From: an uncultured Oscillibacter sp.
GTDB lineage: Bacteria > Bacillota > Clostridia > Oscillospirales > Oscillospiraceae
Assembly (NCBI GenBank): GCA_902476875.1
Contig: CABSFC010000062.1
Location: 1-15,886, forward strand
DNA length: 15,886 nt
Direction: 5' to 3'
Numbering within the stretch: the first letter of the stretch is position 1; every line of letters starts with the position of its first letter. Made by a program: the position numbers and the translations under genes. A model generated the notes under the pieces. The model searched no databases and had not been told where the DNA came from. It worked only from the letters and a program-made list of their open reading frames with translations. Shown in pieces: positions 1 to 6,224 of the stretch.

Positions 1-54
1 CCGTGCACGGCCCGTTTTCTTTTCGGCGCAACCGAAAAGAAAATGGGGGGTGCA
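1..54. repeat. 54-nt hairpin repeat element, copy 1 (ahead of arcA)
   Basis: This is identical over 54 nt to the copy at 1801-1854. It starts with the 10-bp palindrome CCGTGCACGG. It then forms a 16-bp stem (11-26 with 32-47, one G.T pair at 14/44) around the 5-nt loop CGCAA; the stem core is TTTTCTTTTCGG pairing with CCGAAAAGAAAA. The window edge may cut its left side. It ends 97 nt before the arcA start. It could be a mobile palindromic element or a transcribed hairpin; no function is shown. Confidence 0.85.
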
Positions 55-151
55 AAAATTTGCATTTCAACGCATGAAAACGCGAAATCCAGAAACCCTA
101 TTCCAGAACGAGCGCAACCCATTCTGACCCTGAAAAAGGAGTGAGCCTGTT

Positions 152-1375
152 TTGGAAACTGGAATCCATAATACCTCCGAGATCGGGCGGCTGAAAAAGG
201 TGCTGCTGCACCGCCCCGGCGCGGAGCTGGAGAACCTGATGCCGGAGTATCTGGAGCGGCTGCTGTTCGACGACATCCCCTACCTGCGGGAGGCCCAGCG
301 GGAGCACGACGCCTTCGCGGACTGCCTGCGCGGCCAGGGGGTGGAGGTGGTCTACCTGACGGACCTGGTGACTGCCTCCCTGACCAGCAGCGAGGTGCGC
401 AGGGACTTCATCCGCCAATACCTGGACGAGTCCGGCGTGAAGGACGACCGGACCCGGGGCGTTCTGGAGGACTTCCTGGGCAAAATGCCGGACAAGGAGA
501 TGGTGGCCGCCATGATGGCGGGCGTCCGCAAGAGCCAGCTCCGGGCCGAGAGCGGAAAGCTGGGGGACTATCTCTCCGCCGCCGGGGACGACTACCCCTT
601 CGCCGTGGACCCCATGCCCAACCTGTATTTCACCCGGGACCCCTTCGCCACCATCGGCACCGGCGTGTCCATCCACAAAATGCACACCGCCACCCGCAAC
701 CGGGAGACCCTGTTCGGCAAATTCATCTTTGAGCACAACCCCGAATATATGCACGCCCCCCGCTGGTACGACCGGGGCGAGACCTCGTCCCTGGAGGGCG
801 GCGACATTCTGGTCCTCAGCCCCCAGGTGCTGGCGGTGGGCATCTCCCAGCGCACCCGGGAGGACTCCATCGACACCCTGGCGGAGGCGGTGCTCTCCCA
901 GAGCGCGACCTTCCAAAAGGTCCTGGCCTTCAACATCCCCAAGACCCGGTCCTTCATGCACCTGGACACCGTGTTCACCATGGTGGACCGGGACAAGTTC
1001 ACCGTCCACCCCAATATTCTGGGACAGATGACGGTTTTCGTCATGGAGCTGGACGAGAACCGGAAGATGAAAATCCGCCAGGAGGACGGGCGGCTGGAGG
1101 ACATTTTGAAGGAGCACCTGGGTCTGGACCATGTGACGCTGATTCCCTGCGGACAGGGCAGCGAGATCGACGCCGCCCGGGAGCAGTGGAGCGACGGCAG
1201 CAACACCCTGGCCATCGGCCCGGGGGAGGTGGTGGTGTACTCCCGGAACTACGTCACCAACCGCTCCCTGGAGGAGGCGGGCATCCGCATCCACACCATC
1301 CCCAGCGCGGAGCTGAGCCGGGGCCGGGGCGGCCCGAGGTGCATGTCCATGCCTCTTTGGCGGGAGGACCCGTGA
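152..1375 (+). CDS. arcA: Arginine deiminase
   Basis: The 407-aa product hydrolyses L-arginine to L-citrulline and ammonia in the cytoplasm, the first step of the arginine deiminase pathway. The length is normal for the family (about 400-420 aa). All expected active-site positions are visible: TRDP with Asp163, LEGGD with Glu215, MHLDTVF with His270 and Asp272, and near the C-terminus GGPRCMSMPL with the nucleophile Cys397. The start is TTG at 152, supported by AAAGGAG at 135-141 with a 10-nt spacer; the GTG at 141 is out of frame. The gene is followed by a repeat-rich gap and then arcB and a YfcC carrier on the same strand, which fits catabolic use of arginine. No convincing promoter was found in 55-151, although the repeat hairpin and a TGCAAA-AA-TTTGCA palindrome (51-64) lie there. 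The identification is very secure. Confidence 0.97.
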   Translation: METGIHNTSEIGRLKKVLLHRPGAELENLMPEYLERLLFDDIPYLREAQREHDAFADCLRGQGVEVVYLTDLVTASLTSSEVRRDFIRQYLDESGVKDDRTRGVLEDFLGKMPDKEMVAAMMAGVRKSQLRAESGKLGDYLSAAGDDYPFAVDPMPNLYFTRDPFATIGTGVSIHKMHTATRNRETLFGKFIFEHNPEYMHAPRWYDRGETSSLEGGDILVLSPQVLAVGISQRTREDSIDTLAEAVLSQSATFQKVLAFNIPKTRSFMHLDTVFTMVDRDKFTVHPNILGQMTVFVMELDENRKMKIRQEDGRLEDILKEHLGLDHVTLIPCGQGSEIDAAREQWSDGSNTLAIGPGEVVVYSRNYVTNRSLEEAGIRIHTIPSAELSRGRGGPRCMSMPLWREDP

Positions 1376-1376
1376 C

Positions 1377-1395
1377 GGGCGGATAACATCCGCCC
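1377..1395. repeat. Stem-loop immediately after arcA
   Basis: GGGCGGAT and ATCCGCCC form a perfect 8-bp stem around the loop AAC, beginning 2 nt after the arcA stop. No T-run follows directly (CTACAATGGGATTTT), so it is a poor intrinsic terminator. It could stabilise the 3' end of the arcA transcript or be one unit of the palindromic repeat cluster. Confidence 0.6.
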
Positions 1396-1431
1396 CTACA
1401 ATGGGATTTTGATATGTTTTCGCATTTATGC

Positions 1432-1511
1432 GGCGGGGCGAGGGCGCCCCGCCCTACGGAACATGTTTGCCATCACCGAAATCATTCCTATTGTAAGTGC
1501 CCCGTAGGGCG
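1432..1511. repeat. Nested palindromic repeat unit
   Basis: A 9-bp hairpin (GGCGGGGCG at 1432-1440, CGCCCCGCC at 1445-1453, 4-nt loop) overlaps one arm of a wider inverted pair: CGCCCTACGG (1450-1459) and CCGTAGGGCG (1502-1511). The nesting of GC-rich arms looks like a REP/BIME-type cluster. This is judged from symmetry alone, without a genome to count copies. Confidence 0.5.
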
Positions 1512-1743
1512 CACCCCATCCGGGGCACAAGTACCGCCCCGGTCCGCCGTTCGTGCCCAACGCGAAACAACAGCCGGCGTAGCGGCAGCGGGGCGGTTGC
1601 GGAAACCCTTGCGTCAATATCCCGCAAATCCGCACCCAATGTTTCAATTGCGGCTTAAACGCCAGACAATTGCCAACGTTCAGCGCACCCGGATAAAGCT
1701 CGGCAAGTCCGCACCATCCCGATTCAGACGGCCCCCGCATTTC

Positions 1744-1778
1744 GGCCAAATTTCCCCGCACAGGGGAAATTTCTGGCC
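1744..1778. repeat. Inverted repeat GGCC-AAATTTCCCC
   Basis: AAATTTCCCC (1748-1757) and GGGGAAATTT (1763-1772) form a perfect 10-bp stem around a 5-nt loop, flanked by GGCC on both outer sides (1744-1747, 1775-1778). It lies 22 nt before the second copy of the 54-nt element. There is no T-tail, so a repeat unit is more likely than a terminator. Confidence 0.6.
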
Positions 1779-1800
1779 GCAAAGCGCCTTTTCTTTTGGA

Positions 1801-1854
1801 CCGTGCACGGCCCGTTTTCTTTTCGGCGCAACCGAAAAGAAAATGGGGGGTGCA
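1801..1854. repeat. 54-nt hairpin repeat element, copy 2 (ahead of arcB)
   Basis: This is an exact copy of bases 1-54, including the palindrome CCGTGCACGG and the 16-bp stem with loop CGCAA. Identity stops at base 1855 (T here, A in copy 1). It ends 70 nt before the arcB start. The two copies are direct repeats bracketing arcA and its downstream gap. Confidence 0.9.
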
Positions 1855-1860
1855 TCTCCC

Positions 1861-1877
1861 GTCCCCTGACAGGGGAC
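1861..1877. repeat. Short stem-loop ahead of arcB
   Basis: GTCCCCT (1861-1867) and AGGGGAC (1871-1877) form a perfect 7-bp stem with loop GAC. It sits 47 nt upstream of the arcB ATG, between the 54-nt element and the ribosome site, so it would be in the leader if transcription starts upstream. It may be only another unit of the repeat cluster. Confidence 0.45.
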
Positions 1878-1924
1878 AACCCAACCCATCCTCATATGAA
1901 AAAGTTAAAAAGGAGACCTGAACT

Positions 1925-2923
1925 ATGGCAGTCAATCTGAAGGGCCGGAGCTTTTTGACTCTGGCGGATTTTACTCCCGCTGAAATTCGTTACCTGCTGG
2001 ACCTGGGCCACGATCTGAAGGCCAAGCGCCGGGCGGGCGTCTGCGACCCCGCCATGCAGGGCAAGCACATCGTGCTGCTGTTTGAGAAGACCTCCACCCG
2101 CACCCGCTGCTCCTTTGAGGTGGCGGCCACCCAGGAGGGCGCCAGCGTCACCTATCTGGACGCGAACAGCAGCCAGATGGGCAAGAAGGAGTCTCTGGAG
2201 GACTCCGCCAAGGTCCTGGGCCGCTTCTTCGACGGCATCGAGTACCGGGGCTACGAGCAGAAAGCGGTGGAGGACCTGGCAAAGTACTCTGGCGTCCCCG
2301 TGTGGAACGGCCTGACCGACGCCGACCACCCCACTCAGATCCTGGCGGACATGATGACCATCGAGGAGCACTGCCACAAGCCCCTGAACCAGGTGAAGGT
2401 GGTGTTCCCCGGCGACGTGCGGAACAACATGTGCTACGCCTGGATGATCGGCGCGGCCAAGATGGGTATGCACTTCGTGGGCATCGGCCCGGAGAAGCTG
2501 GCCAGGGAGATGGACCCGGAGATCGTCAAATCCACCTTTGCCACCGCCCGGGAGACCGGTGGCCTCATCGAGATCAGCGACAGCATGAACGACATCAGAG
2601 GCGCCGACGTCATCTACGGCGACATCTGGGCCTCCATGGGCGAGGAGGCCCTGATTCCCGAGCGGGCGGAGCTGCTGGCCCCCTACCGGGTGACGGAGGA
2701 GGTGCTGGAGGCCACCGGCAACCCCAACGTGCTGTATATGCACTGCCTGCCCTCCTTCCATGACTTTGAGACGAAGCTGGCGAAGGAGTGGAAGGGCAAG
2801 GGCGTGGACATCCGGGAGGTCACCGACGAGGTGTTCCGGGGCAAGCACTCCGTGGTGTTCGACGAGGCGGAGAACCGGATGCACTCCATCAAGGCCGTGA
2901 TGGTGGCGACCATCGGCAAGTAA
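1925..2923 (+). CDS. arcB: Ornithine carbamoyltransferase (catabolic)
   Basis: The 332-aa enzyme interconverts citrulline plus phosphate with ornithine plus carbamoyl phosphate in the cytoplasm. It carries the family signatures in order: STRTR (57-61) for carbamoyl phosphate binding, DHPTQ (134-138), DIWASMG (233-239) in the ornithine-binding SMG region, and HCLP (273-276) with the catalytic cysteine. The length matches typical OTCases. The ATG at 1925 has AAGGAG at 1910-1915 with a 9-nt spacer. Sequence alone does not separate anabolic ArgF from catabolic ArcB; the catabolic call is inferred from arcA upstream and the carrier gene 17 nt downstream. No carbamate kinase gene is next to it, which is unusual for this pathway. 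Confidence 0.95.
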   Translation: MAVNLKGRSFLTLADFTPAEIRYLLDLGHDLKAKRRAGVCDPAMQGKHIVLLFEKTSTRTRCSFEVAATQEGASVTYLDANSSQMGKKESLEDSAKVLGRFFDGIEYRGYEQKAVEDLAKYSGVPVWNGLTDADHPTQILADMMTIEEHCHKPLNQVKVVFPGDVRNNMCYAWMIGAAKMGMHFVGIGPEKLAREMDPEIVKSTFATARETGGLIEISDSMNDIRGADVIYGDIWASMGEEALIPERAELLAPYRVTEEVLEATGNPNVLYMHCLPSFHDFETKLAKEWKGKGVDIREVTDEVFRGKHSVVFDEAENRMHSIKAVMVATIGK

Positions 2924-2940
2924 AGGGAGGGGGAACCCCT

Positions 2941-4329
2941 TTGGAAAGATCGAGATTCCGCATGCCCACGGCATACACCATTCTGTTTCTGCTGATCGTC
3001 CTGGTGGCGGTGGCCACCTGGCTGATTCCGGCGGGGGCCTATGAATATATCGACGGCGTGCCGGCGGCGGGGACGTACCACGCCGTGACGCCCACGCCCC
3101 AGGGGGCGGGGGCCGTGCTGAAGGCGGCTTTCTCCGGCTTCTTCGACGCGGTGGACGTCTGCGTGTTCATCCTGATGGTGGGCGGCTTTCTGGGCGTGGT
3201 GATGAAGACCGGCGCCGTGGACGCCGGCGTGGGCCATGTCATCCGCCTGCTGGGCGGCCGGGAGAAGTGGCTCATCCCCATTCTGATGCTCCTCTTCGGC
3301 CTGGGCGGCACCACGTACGGCATGTGGGAGGAGACCATGGCCTTCTATCCGCTGCTGATCCCCGTCTTTCTGGCGGCGGGGTATGACGCGGTGGTGGGCA
3401 TCGCCGTCATTTTGCTGGGGGCCGGCGCGGGAGTCATCAGCTCCACGGTGAACCCCTTCGCGACGGGCATCGCGGCGGGCTTCGCCGGGGTGTCTTTGGG
3501 AGAGGGCATCGTGCTCCGGGTCATCCAGTGGATCGTGTTCGAGGGCGCGGCCATCTGGTACGTCTCCGCCTACGCCGCGAAAGTGAAAAAGGACCCCACC
3601 CGATCCGTGGTGGGCGTCGGCGCGGGCAAGCTCCGCGTGGATATGGACGAGACCGTGCCCTTCACGCCCCGGCGCAAGGCCATCATGGCCCTGTTCACCC
3701 TGACGTTTTTGATCATGGTCTACGGCGTCATCCCCTTTGACGAGATGGGCCTGCCCCTGCCGGTGCTGGGCTGGTGGTTCCCGGAGCTCTCCGCCCTGTT
3801 TCTGGCGGCGGGCGTGGTCATCGGACTCATCGGCGGCATGGGGGAGGCGGAGATCGCCGAGACCTTCGTGGCGGGCTGCGCGGACCTGCTGGGGGTGGCG
3901 TTCATCATCGGCGTCAGCCGGGGCATCACGGTGCTGATGAACGACGGCAGCATCACCGACACGGTGCTCCACTGGGGCGAAAGGGCTCTGGCGGGGGCGG
4001 GGCCGGTCAGCTTTGTGCTGCTGGTGTATTTCATCTACCTGCCCCTGACGATCCTGATCCCGTCCTCCTCGGGCCTCGCGACGCTGTCGGTGCCCATCAT
4101 GGCGCCCCTGGGCAAGTTCGCGGGGGTGGGCGGCGACCTGGTGGTGACGGCGTTTCAGTCCGCCTCCGGCCTGGTGAACATCATCACCCCCACGGCGGCG
4201 GTGGCCATGGGCGCCCTGGCCCTGGGCCATGTGCCCTATGACCGCTGGCTCAAATTCGTGTGGAAGCTGATGCTGTATTTCCTGCTGCTGACCATGGCGT
4301 TCCTCGTCATCGGCGTGGTGATGGGATAA
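2941..4329 (+). CDS. yfcC: YfcC family carrier, probable arginine/ornithine transporter
   Basis: This is a 462-aa polytopic membrane protein with about 11-12 hydrophobic segments. It belongs to the YfcC family (C4-dicarboxylate/basic amino acid carriers of the DcuC-like ion transporter superfamily). Recognisable stretches are RFRMPTAYTILFL at the N-terminus, GTTYGMWEETMAFY, STVNPFATGIA, ILIPSSSGLATL and QSASGLVNIITPT. The start chosen is TTG at 2941, with GGAGG at 2926-2930 ten bases upstream; family members usually have a few basic residues before MPTAY, which this start supplies, whereas ATG 2962 would remove them. It follows arcB by 17 nt, so the two are probably co-transcribed. Exchange of arginine for ornithine is inferred from context; the substrate cannot be read from the sequence. 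Confidence 0.88.
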   Translation: MERSRFRMPTAYTILFLLIVLVAVATWLIPAGAYEYIDGVPAAGTYHAVTPTPQGAGAVLKAAFSGFFDAVDVCVFILMVGGFLGVVMKTGAVDAGVGHVIRLLGGREKWLIPILMLLFGLGGTTYGMWEETMAFYPLLIPVFLAAGYDAVVGIAVILLGAGAGVISSTVNPFATGIAAGFAGVSLGEGIVLRVIQWIVFEGAAIWYVSAYAAKVKKDPTRSVVGVGAGKLRVDMDETVPFTPRRKAIMALFTLTFLIMVYGVIPFDEMGLPLPVLGWWFPELSALFLAAGVVIGLIGGMGEAEIAETFVAGCADLLGVAFIIGVSRGITVLMNDGSITDTVLHWGERALAGAGPVSFVLLVYFIYLPLTILIPSSSGLATLSVPIMAPLGKFAGVGGDLVVTAFQSASGLVNIITPTAAVAMGALALGHVPYDRWLKFVWKLMLYFLLLTMAFLVIGVVMG

Positions 4330-4330
4330 A

Positions 4331-4364
4331 AAACCCCGCGGACGCGTACGCGTCCGCGGGGTTT
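4331..4364. terminator. Bidirectional terminator, 34-bp perfect palindrome
   Basis: The 34 bases are perfectly self-complementary, with arms beginning AAACCCCGCGG and meeting at ACGCGTACGCGT. It lies 1 nt after the yfcC stop and 3 nt before the stop of the convergent cysteine-rich gene. On the minus strand the stem is followed by six T residues; on the plus strand only TTT follows, so termination should be stronger for the minus-strand operon. Confidence 0.85.
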
Positions 4365-4367
4365 CCG

Positions 4368-4667
4368 TCAGGGATGCTCCTCTTCGTAGGCGCGCAGCGT
4401 GCCCTCGGTCATCAGGGACAGCTTGTGGAGCCGCTCGTTCACCATGTCCCACATGCACATGGGCAGGTGGTCCCGGTGGCCCCGGTGCAGCGTCACGCAC
4501 TCGAAGCAGTTGCCGTGGTGGGGACAGGCTTCCTTGCAGGGGCAGTGGTCGCCGCTCTCCCGCACCTGCCTCAAAAACTCCCGCTTGATGGCCATGGCCT
4601 CCTCGCGGCGGCCCGCCCGGTCCAGATCATTCTGGAGGATGGCCAGCTCGTTACCGTCGATCCGCAT
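4368..4667 (-). CDS. Small cysteine-rich protein, possible metal binder
   Basis: This 99-aa protein has no confident family name. Residues 1-36 are predicted helical and charged. The centre holds a compact cysteine/histidine cluster: Cys42, Cys44, Cys48, Cys54, Cys57 and Cys71, with His50, His51 and His61 between them, in the pattern CPCKEACPHHGNCFECV. Six cysteines in 30 residues suggest zinc or iron-sulfur binding; this is inference. Short clostridial proteins with a similar CxC-x3-C...C-x2-C pattern exist. A GGGGGG-type ribosome site lies before the ATG at 4667. It is the last gene of the minus-strand operon, 38 nt after the MBL hydrolase, and ends at the palindromic terminator. Confidence 0.8.
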   Translation of the reverse strand: MRIDGNELAILQNDLDRAGRREEAMAIKREFLRQVRESGDHCPCKEACPHHGNCFECVTLHRGHRDHLPMCMWDMVNERLHKLSLMTEGTLRAYEEEHP

Positions 4668-4705
4668 GAAAAATTCCCCCCTTTCAGGCTATTGTAAGGG
4701 GGCGG

Positions 4706-5428
4706 TCAGAGGCTGTCAAGATCAAAAATCTGGCCATTTGCCCTCACGAGGGCAATTTTGGCGGTAAAGGCCGGGTATTGTGTCAGGAACTTTTCCGTAA
4801 AGTCAAAGTCCTCCCACTGGTGCATGGGGAGAAACCGGGCGATGTCCGCCAGCTCCAGAAAGTACCGGGGGCCCCGGAAGCCGTCCTCTCCCAGCCGGGG
4901 GTCCAGGGGCAGCATGGCAAGGTCGATGTGACGGCCCTGGAGCGGCTTTGTGTACTCCTTAAAATGCAGGGCCATCTGCATGTTCCAGGAGACGTCCTCC
5001 CCCGCCCAGTGCCACCAGTTCAGGTCCCCGGCGTGGAAGACGGTCCGCCCGTCCGCCGTCACCAGAAAGGCCACGCCCTCGTCGGTGGAGGTCAGCGTCT
5101 CCACCGTCACGCCCGGCAGAGGCTCCAGCCGCCTGCCGCCGCCCAGGGTCACGCATTTTTCGGCGGTGGTATCCGAGACGCCCCAGCGCTCCCGGTTCCT
5201 GGGGGACAGCCTGATGTCTTTGCCCAGCAGGAAGCGCACCTCCCGCCCGCCGCCGTCCAGGGCAAAGATCTCCGGCTTGAAGTGGTCCTCGTGGCGGTGG
5301 CTGGCAAACACCAGTAGGGGGACCCCTGGTCGCGGGGCCGGGAGTTCCCCCTTCCACCAGTCGAACAGCAGCGTCACAGACGGCAGCTCCACCAGGAAGC
5401 CGCTGTGGCCCAGGAATGTGACGCGCAT
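4706..5428 (-). CDS. MBL-fold metallo-hydrolase
   Basis: This 240-aa protein of the metallo-beta-lactamase fold is probably a cytoplasmic hydrolase of the UlaG/YtkL-like class. It starts with a typical first strand (MRVTFLGHSGFLVE), then carries the metal-binding signature SHRHEDH with His44, His46, Asp48 and His49, and later FHAGDLNWW, where the Asp following the glycine is the bridging metal ligand. No signal peptide is visible. The ATG overlaps the stop of the upstream YbjQ gene as TGATG, which points to translational coupling; a GTG one codon earlier (5431) is the alternative start. The substrate cannot be deduced. It is fifth in the MerR-led operon. Confidence 0.88.
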   Translation of the reverse strand: MRVTFLGHSGFLVELPSVTLLFDWWKGELPAPRPGVPLLVFASHRHEDHFKPEIFALDGGGREVRFLLGKDIRLSPRNRERWGVSDTTAEKCVTLGGGRRLEPLPGVTVETLTSTDEGVAFLVTADGRTVFHAGDLNWWHWAGEDVSWNMQMALHFKEYTKPLQGRHIDLAMLPLDPRLGEDGFRGPRYFLELADIARFLPMHQWEDFDFTEKFLTQYPAFTAKIALVRANGQIFDLDSL

Positions 5429-5739
5429 CACCGCACCCTCACCGCCGTGCCGTAGACGATGACCTCGGCGGCGCCCTGCATCAGGGAGGACGAGCCGTAG
5501 CGGATGTTGACGACGGCGTCGGCTCCCAGGGCCTCGGCCTCGTCCACCATGCGCTTGGTGGCGATCTGACGGGCTTCATTGAGCATCTCCGTGTAGCCGG
5601 TGATCTCTCCGCCCACCAGGGTCTTCATGCCCGCCATAAAGTCTTTGCCGAAGTTTTTGGACTGCACCACGGTGCCCTTCACCAGGCCCAGGGGTTCCAG
5701 CTCCTTGCCGGGAATGTAGTCAATATTGAGCAGCAGCAT
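5428..5739 (-). CDS. YbjQ/UPF0145 family protein
   Basis: This 103-aa protein of the YbjQ family (UPF0145, putative heavy-metal-binding domain) forms ring-like oligomers in known structures; its physiological role is poorly known. Conserved features visible are GLVKGTVVQSKN near the N-terminus, GGEITGYTEML, RMVDEAEALGADAVVNIRY in the middle and YGTAVRVR at the C-terminus. The start is ATG 5739, six bases after AAGGAGGAG (5754-5746); an in-frame ATG at 5763 lies upstream of that site and is rejected. The start lies inside the end of the preceding membrane-protein gene (20-nt overlap), and the stop overlaps the MBL gene start, so it is coupled on both sides. Confidence 0.9.
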   Translation of the reverse strand: MLLLNIDYIPGKELEPLGLVKGTVVQSKNFGKDFMAGMKTLVGGEITGYTEMLNEARQIATKRMVDEAEALGADAVVNIRYGSSSLMQGAAEVIVYGTAVRVR

Positions 5740-5983
5740 CTGATTCTCCTCCTTCAATTTCACGAAATCTCTGTTTCAGCGCCACAAGGGCGAATATCAG
5801 CGGGATCAGGCAGAACGCCGCCAGCGCCGCGAACAGCGCCACGGCCCACCCAGGCAGGTCCGGGATGAAACACAGCGCGGCAAAGCACGCGACGCAGGCC
5901 AGCTGCAGCAAGCCAAACAGCGCCACGCCCCGCACCGCCTCCCGCTTGCGCCGGGCACGGCGGCTTTCAATACTTTCGGGCAT
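5720..5983 (-). CDS. Small two-helix membrane protein, paralogue of the MerR membrane domain (B)
   Basis: This 87-aa protein has no named family. A basic N-terminus (SRRARRKRE) is followed by two hydrophobic segments, about residues 18-40 and 45-70, and a charged cytoplasmic-type tail QRFREIEGGESDAAAQY. That tail matches the tails of the neighbouring 85-aa protein and of the MerR regulator, so the three are probably paralogous in this region. The ATG at 5983 lies within the last codons of the upstream gene (17-nt overlap), with an AGGAG-type ribosome site inside that gene's tail. Its own tail holds the ribosome site of the YbjQ gene. It may interact with the regulator's membrane part; this is inference. 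Confidence 0.85.
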   Translation of the reverse strand: MPESIESRRARRKREAVRGVALFGLLQLACVACFAALCFIPDLPGWAVALFAALAAFCLIPLIFALVALKQRFREIEGGESDAAAQY

Positions 5984-6224
5984 CCTCTTCCTCTCCTCTC
6001 TCGATCTCCCGCAAGCGCTGGCGCAGGGCCAGCAGCACGCCCGCGATCATGGCCAGGACCACCACGGCGTACAGCGTCAGGATGATGACGGCGGACGTGT
6101 CCCCGCCGGCGTCCGGCAGCAGAAACAGCAGCGCCGCCAGGAACAGCCCCAGAAACGCCACCGCCGCCGCGGCGCAGACCAGCGGGGCGGTCCGCTTTTT
6201 CCGTCTTTCAGAATTGTCTCGCAT
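5967..6224 (-). CDS. Small two-helix membrane protein, paralogue of the MerR membrane domain (A)
   Basis: This 85-aa protein has a basic N-terminus (SERRKKR), two hydrophobic segments (about 14-37 and 45-68) separated by the short loop PDAGGDTS, and the tail QRLREIERGEEEDARKY. It lacks any DNA-binding domain. Its architecture equals the C-terminal 85 residues of the upstream MerR regulator. The start is ATG 6224, which has AAAGGAG about 9 nt upstream and overlaps the MerR gene by 17 nt; an upstream in-frame ATG at 6293 would overlap by 86 nt, has no ribosome site and is rejected. The function is unknown; a duplicated sensor or partner domain is the best guess. Confidence 0.85.
   Translation of the reverse strand: MRDNSERRKKRTAPLVCAAAAVAFLGLFLAALLFLLPDAGGDTSAVIILTLYAVVVLAMIAGVLLALRQRLREIERGEEEDARKY

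Larger units (their letters stand above)
1376..1924. other. Repeat-rich intergenic region between arcA and arcB
   Basis: This is 549 nt without a supportable gene. Open frames here (for example 1414-1869 plus and 1426-1935 minus) have no ribosome site or recognisable protein features. The region holds at least five inverted repeats: 1377-1395, 1432-1453, an outer pair CGCCCTACGG (1450-1459) with CCGTAGGGCG (1502-1511), 1744-1778 and 1861-1877. The second copy of the 54-nt hairpin element lies at 1801-1854. I saw no trace of a decayed carbamate kinase. It resembles REP-like palindromic clusters of bacterial intergenic DNA. Confidence 0.7.

Noticed and set aside
55..151. Sigma-70 promoter for arcA
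   Set aside because: TTGCAT (60-65) can be paired with weak -10 candidates, but none has more than about three matching bases, so no promoter is claimed.
1414..1869. Possible gene or arcC relic in the arcA-arcB gap
   Set aside because: The translation shows no domain or carbamate kinase motif, no ribosome site precedes it, and the stretch is filled by palindromes.
2683..4500. Minus-strand open frame of 605 codons
   Set aside because: It is antisense to arcB and yfcC, with histidine/arginine-rich low-complexity translation and no ribosome site.
5740..5763. Upstream ATG for the YbjQ gene at 5763
   Set aside because: The ribosome site AAGGAGGAG lies downstream of it, and the conserved domain starts after ATG 5739.
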